64,000 bases of DNA from Lacrimispora sp. BS-2 (GTDB lineage Bacteria; Bacillota; Clostridia; Lachnospirales; Lachnospiraceae). Positions 44,020 through 50,344 of this stretch are shown in pieces. Position 1 is the stretch's first letter, and each line of letters opens with the position of its first letter. The stretch covers positions 434,001 to 498,000 of the forward strand of contig NZ_CP157940.1 of assembly GCF_040207125.1 (NCBI RefSeq), read 5' to 3'. The notes under the pieces were generated by a model. The model did not search any database and had not been told where the DNA came from. It saw only the letters and a program-made list of their open reading frames with translations. The position numbers and the translations under genes are program-made.

Positions 44020-44861
44020 AGTCTTTATTACATTATCCCGGAAGTAAGAAACGGATCGCTTCCTGGATAATTGAGAATATGCCTAAACACCACAGCTATC
44101 TAGATCCGTACTTTGGGGGAGGGGCTATCCTTTTCGCAAAGCCCCCTTCCAGGATTGAGACGGTAAACGATCTTGACGGTGATGTGGTGAATTTCTTCCG
44201 GGTGATACAGAATCCGGAAAGCTGTCAGGAGTTGCAGGACTGGCTTACATATACGCCGTATTCCAGGCAGGTCTATGAGGAAACCTTCCAGGAAGAGCCT
44301 CAGTCCCCTGTGGAGCGGGCAGGTTACTTTGCAGTAAGATCCATGCAGAGCCACGGATTCAGATTGAATGGGGATTGCGGTTGGAAGAAAGATGTCTATG
44401 GCAGGGAAGCGGCCTATGCGGTCCGGAACTGGAATAAGCTGCCGGAAGCATTGGCAGAAATGGTCGTTAGGCTGAAAGGCGTGCAGATCGAAAACAGACC
44501 GGCGCTGGAACTGATCAGAGCCTTTGATCATGAGAATGTCCTGATCTATTTGGATCCTCCCTATGTATTATCTACACGAGGCCGGAAGCAGTATCGGCAT
44601 GAAATGTCTGATCAGGATCATGAGGAGCTGCTGGAGACGGTGATCCACAGCCGGGCAAAGGTAATGCTTTCCGGATATGACTGTGATCTTTATGAGCGGT
44701 ATTTGAAAGACTGGTATAAATTGCAGATGCCGGCCAGGGCTCAGAATAATCATAGGCGAGTGGAAACATTGTGGATGAACTTTGAGCCGGTGGAGCAGAT
44801 GAGATTAGAGTCAAAGGCAGGCCAGGAAGCGGGGGCACCGGCACTGATGCCTGCTACGTAA
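44016..44861 (+). CDS. D12-class DNA adenine methylase (Dam-like)
   Basis: A 281-residue N6-adenine methyltransferase: motif LHYPGSKKRIASWI (SAM binding), DPYFGGGAILFAK, and catalytic DPPY at 180-183 in LIYLDPPYVLS. Closest in kind to GATC-type Dam of phages, though site specificity is not visible. It likely protects phage DNA from restriction. Coupled to the PAPS-reductase-like gene by ATGA; an AT-rich independent cassette follows. Confidence 0.9.
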   Translation: MKSLLHYPGSKKRIASWIIENMPKHHSYLDPYFGGGAILFAKPPSRIETVNDLDGDVVNFFRVIQNPESCQELQDWLTYTPYSRQVYEETFQEEPQSPVERAGYFAVRSMQSHGFRLNGDCGWKKDVYGREAAYAVRNWNKLPEALAEMVVRLKGVQIENRPALELIRAFDHENVLIYLDPPYVLSTRGRKQYRHEMSDQDHEELLETVIHSRAKVMLSGYDCDLYERYLKDWYKLQMPARAQNNHRRVETLWMNFEPVEQMRLESKAGQEAGAPALMPAT

Positions 44862-44902
44862 ACTCGGATTTAAAAGAAATATTGTTCCTTGATAATTGAA
44901 TA

Positions 44903-44931
44903 TTGATAGTTGGATTGAAGTGTATTATACT
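44903..44931 (+). promoter_or_regulatory. Promoter of the AT-rich accessory gene
   Basis: TTGATA, 17-base spacer, TATACT. It lies inside the phage early region just before a gene that also has its own terminator, so this gene can be expressed in the lysogen. Confidence 0.7.
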
Positions 44932-44956
44932 AGTCTAAATGAGAGGGGGATTAACC

Positions 44957-45592
44957 ATGTTAAAGCCAATATTAATTGAATTAGAAATGAAAACTATTAA
45001 TGGAGTAGCAAATCCACAATTAACTCCAAATCTTCCAATAGTCGAAGGTTTAGGAAATTTGTCGCTTAAGCACTTTAAGCTAATTCAGCGAATTATAAGA
45101 ATAAATAAAAAGGCTAAAGAGAGTTTTGATATTTGGGAGCAAATTCAAAAAACCAAATTAGTTCCACAGGATTATTTTTTAATTTCAGAGGAATTAATAT
45201 TTCATATGAGAAGAGCTGTAGATGATATGATTTCATTAGTATGGGTGTTAGAGGAAAACAAAAAAACACCTGGTTTGAAGATGGACAAGTTAATAGTAAA
45301 AGACATAGGTAATTATCTTAACCTAATTAAGTCTGATACCAATGAGTTTAAAGCGTTCAATGATCACGAAGAATTCCTGAATTTACTAAATGATTTTGCC
45401 AACTCATTTAAACATTCTTTTGTAGATTCTGATCAATCAAGAATAGGATTGAATGAACCATGTATCTTCACTCTTTATATGAAAGGTCATTTAGTTGATG
45501 AAGATAATTATAAATTTCATGGAGTTTCACAAAATTCCTTAATGGATAGCTTTAATTCATTTTTTAAAACTTATCAAAAACATATTAAATAA
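44957..45592 (+). CDS. AT-rich independently expressed accessory protein (unknown)
   Basis: A 211-residue protein with no recognised family. It is mostly helical: FKLIQRIIRINKKAKESFDIWEQI, FHMRRAVDDMISLVWVLEE, then LLNDFANSFKHSFVDSD. The helix pair with a polar NSFKHS motif faintly recalls HEPN-like proteins, but this is weak. Base composition is clearly more AT-rich than the flanking genes. The ATG follows GAGAGGGGG. Own promoter and own terminator mark it as a moron cassette; defence, exclusion or toxin functions are possible but unproven. Confidence 0.7.
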   Translation: MLKPILIELEMKTINGVANPQLTPNLPIVEGLGNLSLKHFKLIQRIIRINKKAKESFDIWEQIQKTKLVPQDYFLISEELIFHMRRAVDDMISLVWVLEENKKTPGLKMDKLIVKDIGNYLNLIKSDTNEFKAFNDHEEFLNLLNDFANSFKHSFVDSDQSRIGLNEPCIFTLYMKGHLVDEDNYKFHGVSQNSLMDSFNSFFKTYQKHIK

Positions 45593-45598
45593 TAATTA

Positions 45599-45636
45599 AC
45601 TACCAACTATCAACATTCAGTTGGTAGTTTTTTTGT
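45599..45636 (+). terminator. Terminator of the AT-rich accessory gene
   Basis: ACTACCAACT, 10-base loop, AGTTGGTAGT, then TTTTTTT: a 10-bp perfect stem with a strong T tract. Confidence 0.9.
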
Positions 45637-45655
45637 ACCCAAAAGGAGGGATAAA

Positions 45656-45859
45656 TTGAGAAAATCACCAAAAGAGCGCCGGAATCAGTATGTGCAAGCG
45701 CGGAGGATCACCACGGTAGAGGCAGCCATAGCAGTTAAGGCGCCGCCTGCCATGACCTTCTCTGCAACGATGCCGGCTTATACATATACGAGTTTGTGTT
45801 CAGATCGGAGGCTGCGGGAGCCGCCGGTAAAGAAAGGAAAGGTGGATCATGGCATTTGA
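45656..45859 (+). CDS. Hypothetical phage protein, 67 residues
   Basis: TTG start after AAAAGGAGGG. Basic N-terminus (KSPKERRNQYVQARR), Ala/Thr-rich centre. Overlaps the next gene by 11 bases. Not recognised. Confidence 0.55.
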   Translation: MRKSPKERRNQYVQARRITTVEAAIAVKAPPAMTFSATMPAYTYTSLCSDRRLREPPVKKGKVDHGI

Positions 45860-46316
45860 AAATTTATATGCGGTATATGAAGATGGAAAACTGCTAGGGA
45901 AACGTACCGCCAAGGAGTGGGAAGTAGCACTGGCCATACCCCGGCAGGCCATTTATGATTATGCCCGTGAAGGAAGAACCTACGGAGGCCGGTATACTTT
46001 TAAGACGGTGGGGACAGGCATATCCGGTAAAGTCGAAGACTGCCAGGAGGATCCAGAAATTACGGTATGGGATCTGGAGGAATTTAAGTGGTCTCTGAAA
46101 ATCGGATCCCGATTTGTTTATGAGAGCTTCCGCAGGGACTTTGTGAGGGGAACACGGATTACATCAGAAAAGGTTATTGTAGTGAGGAAATACCCGCATA
46201 TCGTGGAGTTGGCCAGCCTGAAAGAACCAAACAGGTTCGTGACCATGACATATACAGAGCTTTTGGGGCAGAAAAAGGACAGAATGAAAAAGAAGATGTT
46301 GGCATCAGGGAGGTGA
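45849..46316 (+). CDS. Hypothetical phage protein, 155 residues
   Basis: MAFENLYAVYEDGKLLGKRTAKEWEVALAIPRQAIYDYAREGRTYGGRYTF: the first 55 residues look like a small DNA-binding or AP2-like beta domain in which a target is recognised by a helix (IPRQAIYDYAREG), and the rest is a beta-rich domain of unknown type. AAAGGTGGATC precedes the ATG. It lies before the late regulator and may share its control. Confidence 0.6.
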   Translation: MAFENLYAVYEDGKLLGKRTAKEWEVALAIPRQAIYDYAREGRTYGGRYTFKTVGTGISGKVEDCQEDPEITVWDLEEFKWSLKIGSRFVYESFRRDFVRGTRITSEKVIVVRKYPHIVELASLKEPNRFVTMTYTELLGQKKDRMKKKMLASGR

Positions 46317-46320
46317 TAGG

Positions 46321-46821
46321 ATGAATAAAGAGACAGCAGAGCAGTTAGCAAGAACAGCGGCACTTGAGGCCGTAAAGGAATTTGAGAAGTCTCAGAAAAA
46401 GAATAAGCGGGTAAAGGTATTTCAGAACGCCAAGAAGCTGATGGAGAACTATAACCGGATTTGCCAGAGCGTCCAAGAGGGCGTGTCGGAGCTGTCGGAC
46501 GTGGACGATGGGGAAGAACTGGAGGAGTTATCGGCAGAGGATATTTACATAAACAGCATCATTAAAAGCAAGCTCCGGAGCATTGTCATGATTGCACATA
46601 TTGATAAATGCTTGAAACTTTTGGAAGACGAGGAGTATCGGAAGGAGACACCAGAGAAGTATAAGGCCTTTAAATATTATTATCTTGACGGCATGACTCC
46701 GAAATCCATAGCAGAAATACTGGATAATTGTGCAGAAAGGACTGTGTGGCGGTGGATTTCAGAACTTACGGATATCTTAAGCGTTTACTTGTTCGGTGCA
46801 GATGCCATCATTCTGGACTAA
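46321..46821 (+). CDS. ArpU/RinA-type late transcription regulator
   Basis: A 166-residue phage regulator. A Lys-rich helical N-terminus is followed by a sigma-70-region-4-like helix-turn-helix: KAFKYYYLDGMTPKSIAEILDNCAERTVWRWISELTDIL. Proteins of this group sit directly before the terminase module and switch on late genes. The candidate late promoter lies 37 bases after its stop. AGGGAGGTGATAGG precedes the ATG. Confidence 0.82.
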   Translation: MNKETAEQLARTAALEAVKEFEKSQKKNKRVKVFQNAKKLMENYNRICQSVQEGVSELSDVDDGEELEELSAEDIYINSIIKSKLRSIVMIAHIDKCLKLLEDEEYRKETPEKYKAFKYYYLDGMTPKSIAEILDNCAERTVWRWISELTDILSVYLFGADAIILD

Positions 46822-46857
46822 GGGGAGGGTCTTGACAAGCGTGGCAGAAAGCTGTCA

Positions 46858-46886
46858 TTGACGTGGCAATATGGCCGATCTATAAT
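46858..46886 (+). promoter_or_regulatory. Candidate late promoter
   Basis: TTGACG, 17-base spacer, TATAAT, preceded at 46832 by a related TTGACAAGCGTGGCA, so TTGAC(...)GTGGCA occurs twice. This may be the ArpU-type regulator's target. An imperfect hairpin (ACGGC...CTGAGC/GCTCAG...GCCGT, 46928-46959) follows. Confidence 0.6.
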
Positions 46887-46990
46887 GATAGTATCCAAAA
46901 TTGTATAAATATGGAAATCCCCTTTTAACGGCTTCTGAGCGCAACAGCTCAGGGGCCGTATTGATTTGATAGCTGATCGCAAACAATAAA

Positions 46991-47004
46991 AGAACATATG
47001 TTCG
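46991..47004. promoter_or_regulatory. LexA (SOS) box
   Basis: AGAACATATGTTCG has the Gram-positive LexA core GAAC-N4-GTTC, perfectly palindromic over 12 bases. It lies 8 bases before a strong -35 element (47013). Confidence 0.72.
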
Positions 47005-47012
47005 AAAAAAGT

Positions 47013-47041
47013 TTGACGTTTTATATTTGGTGTATTATTAT
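47013..47041 (+). promoter_or_regulatory. SOS-type promoter of the three Cys-rich genes
   Basis: TTGACG, 17-base spacer, TATTAT. A perfect 10-base palindrome CACGATCGTG (47050-47059) lies at the expected start point and could be another operator. The first gene begins 67 bases further on. Confidence 0.7.
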
Positions 47042-47125
47042 AGTTATATCACGATCGTGTTAACGAAACATACGATACCGGTTAGTATGTGAAACAATGA
47101 AAACACTGAAAGCGAGGATTTATTT

Positions 47126-47659
47126 ATGGAAGAAAAGAAATGTTGTACTGTAATCAATAATCAGTATTACGGGTGTTGCTGCTGCAGAGGTGACTCAGAC
47201 ACGGGTACTTCTACACCTGCACCGTTCGGAGCATTGAAATATATGCAGCTTAAAGCGGATTTACAAAGCAGTATAACGAAAGATAAAAAGATTTATTTTA
47301 ATGATAAATCTTTTGGGGATTTTGAACTGACTGATAGGGGAGCAGTAGTGTTGAATCCGGGGACTTATTTAGTGTTTTTGAACTGCCAGATTATTACAAA
47401 TGATAAGCCGGCATATGCATCAATATTGTTTCATGATTTAATAAGTGGTAAAGACATTACGGACTATGTGTGTACGAGAATAACTCCAACCCGTGCTGTC
47501 AACACATCAAACTGTGAAGGATTAGGAATTATAAGGTTTACTGAAAAGGTTGAACTATGCATCAATGGTTCTTATGTGGAAGGAAATCCAGCCTTAGAAG
47601 ATGTGTATGCGTCAATCATTCGGATCGCAGAGTTGCCGGCGACAAAAAAACTGAAATAG
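47126..47659 (+). CDS. Small Cys-rich protein with TNF/C1q-like beta domain
   Basis: 177 residues. The N-terminus is dense in Cys (MEEKKCCTVINNQYYGCCCCRGD), then a Thr/Ser/Pro linker, then a beta-rich domain (GAVVLNPGTYLVFLNCQIITNDKPAYASILFHDL) whose pattern resembles the C-terminal jelly-roll domain of BclA/C1q-like proteins. No signal peptide. Such Cys clusters with a jelly roll occur in spore-surface proteins; tail-spike-like use is the alternative. First of three genes behind a LexA-box promoter, with the shared leader AGCGAGGATTTATTTATG. Confidence 0.65.
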   Translation: MEEKKCCTVINNQYYGCCCCRGDSDTGTSTPAPFGALKYMQLKADLQSSITKDKKIYFNDKSFGDFELTDRGAVVLNPGTYLVFLNCQIITNDKPAYASILFHDLISGKDITDYVCTRITPTRAVNTSNCEGLGIIRFTEKVELCINGSYVEGNPALEDVYASIIRIAELPATKKLK

Positions 47660-47706
47660 AAGCGTAATCAGAATTTACATGAAAAGATGAAAGTGAGGAT
47701 TTATTT

Positions 47707-48114
47707 ATGACAGATAAAAAATACTGCATTCAACTTGCAGAATGTGATGGGAATTCTAAAGAAGTTTATTCCTTTGATGAAGTTGAGATTGGCACATGGG
47801 TGGACGGTAAGCCGATTTATAGGAAGGTGATTTCCGGGACACTTACTAGCAATAGTGGCAATTCAATTGTATTTGCAAGTGTTTCTGAACTCAATATAGA
47901 ACGGTTAATCAATCTATATGGAAACATGATTGACAAGAATAATAGGGCTCAAATTACGTTACAGACATCTTATGACGAGCCAGGCAAATTGGTTGCTGCG
48001 GTAAATATGTTTTATGATAATGCAGATGGCAGCATATACTATCATCTTCTAAATAATAATGGAAAGTATTCAGGCTGTACAGCCTATGTGGTCATCGAAT
48101 ACACAAAGAAATAA
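47707..48114 (+). CDS. Small surface/tail-fibre-type protein, paralogue 1
   Basis: 135 residues. After a short N-terminus the protein carries VEIGTWVDGKPIYRKVISGTL, a motif common near the ends of clostridial phage tail-fibre proteins, and ends in beta-rich YSGCTAYVVIEYTKK. It is clearly related to the 48222 protein (same motif, same length of beta domain, same final VIEYTKK). The leader AAAGTGAGGATTTATTTATG matches that of the first gene. Function unknown; likely trimeric surface or receptor-binding-like. Confidence 0.7.
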   Translation: MTDKKYCIQLAECDGNSKEVYSFDEVEIGTWVDGKPIYRKVISGTLTSNSGNSIVFASVSELNIERLINLYGNMIDKNNRAQITLQTSYDEPGKLVAAVNMFYDNADGSIYYHLLNNNGKYSGCTAYVVIEYTKK

Positions 48115-48221
48115 TGCGCCTACGGCTGCCAAGTGCAAGCATGATGGCTTCAATCTTCTGAAACTGGAATTTGTATGAATTTTGACCAAAAGGCTAAAAA
48201 GATAAAAGCGAGGTAAATTAT

Positions 48222-48653
48222 ATGTGCGAAGATAAAAAGAGTTGTATTACAATTAACTGTGGGTGTTGCGGTACCGATAATGGTGGTACACCAGCAGAAA
48301 ATGTTTATTCTACAGAAGAGACCGTATGCGGTACATGGATTGACGGTAAGCCAATCTATCGGAAGGTGATTCCTGGGAAACTCGCTAACGATAGTGGCAA
48401 TGGTATTGTCTTTGCAAATGTTTCTGATCTCAAGATTGATAAGGTAGTCAATCTGTACGGAAATTTGGTGGATGGAGTTGGTAATGCACAGATCATGTTA
48501 CAAACGTCCTTAAACCGAACCAATGGTTTGTTTGCCGCAGTGAACGTGTATTATTACAATAATAATGGCAACATCGTTTACCATTTTCTTAACAATGATG
48601 GGCTTTACTCAGGAGCTACAGCCAACGTAATTATCGAATACACAAAGAAATAA
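48222..48653 (+). CDS. Small Cys-rich surface/tail-fibre-type protein, paralogue 2
   Basis: 143 residues. It combines a Cys-rich start (MCEDKKSCITINCGCCGTD), like the first gene, with the VCGTWIDGKPIYRKVIPGKL beta domain of the second. The 3' flank after the stop (CGGCTGCCA...) also repeats the flank of the 47707 gene, so the pair arose by tandem duplication. The shared hybrid structure shows that the three genes are built from exchangeable modules. Confidence 0.7.
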   Translation: MCEDKKSCITINCGCCGTDNGGTPAENVYSTEETVCGTWIDGKPIYRKVIPGKLANDSGNGIVFANVSDLKIDKVVNLYGNLVDGVGNAQIMLQTSLNRTNGLFAAVNVYYYNNNGNIVYHFLNNDGLYSGATANVIIEYTKK

Positions 48654-48795
48654 TGCCCCCTGCGGCTGCCAGGTGTAACAGCTTGGCAGCTGATTAAAGC
48701 CGACGTTCTTATGCTTTCTTCATGGCTTTTCAAATCGGATAGAAAGCGGCGTATATAAGTCAGTGTATTGAGCGCAAAATGCAATACTAGTGGTG

Positions 48796-48869
48796 CGGAA
48801 CATAGTTCAACAGGAAGAACAACACCATTAATGGCGAGGTGGTTCCCGGTTCGAATCCGGGTGTTCCGA
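48796..48869 (+). tRNA. tRNA-like element with abnormal anticodon arm
   Basis: 74 bases. Acceptor CGGAACA/TGTTCCG (7 bp), T8-A9, D arm GTTC-AACAGGAA-GAAC with the GG of the D loop, T arm CCCGG-TTCGAAT-CCGGG, discriminator A. Between the D and T arms, AACACC and GGTGGTT can pair only with a bulge around an 11-base loop; a normal 5-bp stem with 7-base loop is not possible. No anticodon can be assigned with confidence. Either a decayed tRNA or a tRNA mimic. Confidence 0.55.
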
Positions 48870-48989
48870 TTGGTTTCAGCCATACTTATTCTCCTTTTTT
48901 GAAAACACCTGTCTTGGTTAAGCCTTGATGGGTGTTTCCTTTTGGGTAATTTGGGCGTATGATAGAAGAAAAGCAAAGGGGAGAAGCGT

Positions 48990-49067
48990 ATGTATGTTGT
49001 AGGTTTCTTTTGTTACTTTGCACCTATAGCGGCAATTATCATAATTTTAGCGATAATCAATAGCTAA
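48990..49067 (+). CDS. 25-residue hydrophobic peptide, toxin/holin-like
   Basis: MYVVGFFCYFAPIAAIIIILAIINS: almost entirely one membrane helix. The ATG follows AAAGGGGAGAAGCGT, and a terminator begins at the stop codon, so it forms a self-contained mini-gene. Size, composition and setting match small type I toxin or holin-like peptides of Firmicute prophages. No antisense RNA is evident. Confidence 0.55.
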   Translation: MYVVGFFCYFAPIAAIIIILAIINS

Positions 49068-49092
49068 GAGGCGGCTAACCCCGTCTCTTTTT
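49067..49092 (+). terminator. Terminator of the hydrophobic peptide gene
   Basis: AGAGGCGG, loop CTAAC, CCCGTCTCT with one G-T pair, then TTTT. Overlaps the last base of the stop codon. Confidence 0.75.
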
Positions 49093-49241
49093 CAATACAA
49101 AAAACAAACACAAGTGAGGTGGTGAGGCTTGGCAAGAGCACTTGTCGGAAGATGGGGGCTTTTCTTTTATCAGAATTTGTAGTATGATGGAAGAAAGTGG
49201 AAAGAGTAACACTATTTTTTTGTTAAATATGGAGGGATTGT

Positions 49242-49727
49242 ATGAAACAAATAAGAAGAATATTTTATATGACAACGATACTATCAATTAGCTTTACCAT
49301 AACATCATTTGCATATCGTTATAATCCAGAAACTCATATCGGACCATTGACAGAAGAAGATATACTAAATATTGAAGTAGATCTGGCAGAACAGAAGTAT
49401 TTAGATAATCTGCCATCTATAGAATATGATGAAAATACGGATAGTTACTATGAAGACACTTATCTAAAAGCAAAGCCTGGAAGCTGGAAGAGTAATGATA
49501 TTGGAAAGTGGTATCAGTTGGAAAATGGAAGTTATTATACAAATGGCTGGGTTAGAATTGACGGAAAACGTTATTTTTTTGATGAAAACGGATATATGAA
49601 AATTGGTTGGATTCAAGTAGGAAACAACTGGTACTATACTGATGATACAGGAGTCATGGTAACAGGAGAACGTCGGATAGATGGGGTGACTTATAATTTT
49701 AATGCATATGGAATTATGAAAAAATAA
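49242..49727 (+). CDS. Secreted wall-binding repeat protein
   Basis: 161 residues: a signal peptide (RRIFYMTTILSISFTITSFA), an acidic linker with Tyr/Asp/Glu, then three choline/wall-binding-type repeats (SWKSNDIGKWYQLENGSYYTNGWVRIDGKRYFFDENGYMKIGW, WYYTDDTGVM). AT-rich. The second such secreted protein in this prophage (compare 30584-31213), and in single-gene format with its own terminator. It lacks an enzymatic domain, so it could be a surface-masking or exclusion protein; this is conjecture. Confidence 0.78.
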   Translation: MKQIRRIFYMTTILSISFTITSFAYRYNPETHIGPLTEEDILNIEVDLAEQKYLDNLPSIEYDENTDSYYEDTYLKAKPGSWKSNDIGKWYQLENGSYYTNGWVRIDGKRYFFDENGYMKIGWIQVGNNWYYTDDTGVMVTGERRIDGVTYNFNAYGIMKK

Positions 49728-49747
49728 AGGATAGATTTGATTATATT

Positions 49748-49777
49748 GAGAGATAGCTTTAGCTGTCTCTTTTTTTG
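49748..49777 (+). terminator. Terminator before terS
   Basis: GAGAGATAGC, loop, GCTGTCTC, then a nine-base T run. It insulates the accessory genes from the terminase operon. Confidence 0.88.
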
Positions 49778-49816
49778 TTATAAAAATTAGCCAGATTGGA
49801 AGGTGAGGTGAGACTG

Positions 49817-50344
49817 ATGGCATTAACAGCCAAACAGAAAACATTTGCAGATGAGTACCTGATTGATCTTAATGCCACCAGGGCTTACAGGATTGCGTAT
49901 CCCAAGGTCAAGAAAGATGAAACAGCCAAAGCAGCTGCAAGCAGAATGTTAACTAATGTTAACGTTGCGGCTTATGTTGAAAAGCGTATGAAGGACCGGG
50001 AAAAGCGTACTGAGATCACCCAGGACATGGTTTTAAAGGAGCTTGCAAAGATCGGCTTTGCGGATGTCACAGATTTTGTGACGATTGAGAACAAAGGAAT
50101 CCTCAGAGTGGTTCAAGTGAAAACTACTGATGAAATGCCTGGAGATAAGATGGGAGCCATTGCCGGAATCAAAGAAGGGGCAAACGGTATTGAAATCAAG
50201 CTGAATGATAAAGGCAAGGCCCTGGAGCTGATCGGCAGACACTTAGGTATGTTTAAGGATAAGCTGGAGGTATCCGGCGCCCTGGAGACTGAGAAGACCA
50301 AGCTTGACGATCTGATCAAGCAGATGCGTGGCGGTGATGGATAA
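49817..50344 (+). CDS. terS: Terminase small subunit
   Basis: A 175-residue DNA-recognition subunit of the packaging motor (Terminase_2 type): MALTAKQKTFADEYLIDLNATRAYRIAYPKVKKDETAKAAASRMLTN is the usual HTH start, followed by a coiled oligomerization part (LKELAKIGFADVTDF...). The frame opens at 49796; the ATG at 49817 is preferred. Its stop overlaps the terL start. Confidence 0.93.
   Translation: MALTAKQKTFADEYLIDLNATRAYRIAYPKVKKDETAKAAASRMLTNVNVAAYVEKRMKDREKRTEITQDMVLKELAKIGFADVTDFVTIENKGILRVVQVKTTDEMPGDKMGAIAGIKEGANGIEIKLNDKGKALELIGRHLGMFKDKLEVSGALETEKTKLDDLIKQMRGGDG

Larger units (their letters stand above)
48870..49241. other. Accessory intergenic region upstream of the terminase module
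   Basis: Holds the 25-residue hydrophobic peptide gene and its terminator. Two similar strings, GTATGATAGAAGAAA (48958) and GTATGATGGAAGAAA (49181), probably carry -10 elements. Between them a TTG-started 17-codon frame (near 49130) follows GAGGTGGTGAGGC. No larger gene. Confidence 0.45.

Noticed and set aside
48796..48869. tRNA serving as the phage attachment site
   Set aside because: It lies about 19.6 kb inside the prophage, not at the integrase end.
48605..48976. 123-residue minus-strand frame covering the tRNA-like element
   Set aside because: Overlaps a coding gene and a structured RNA in antisense, without start signals.
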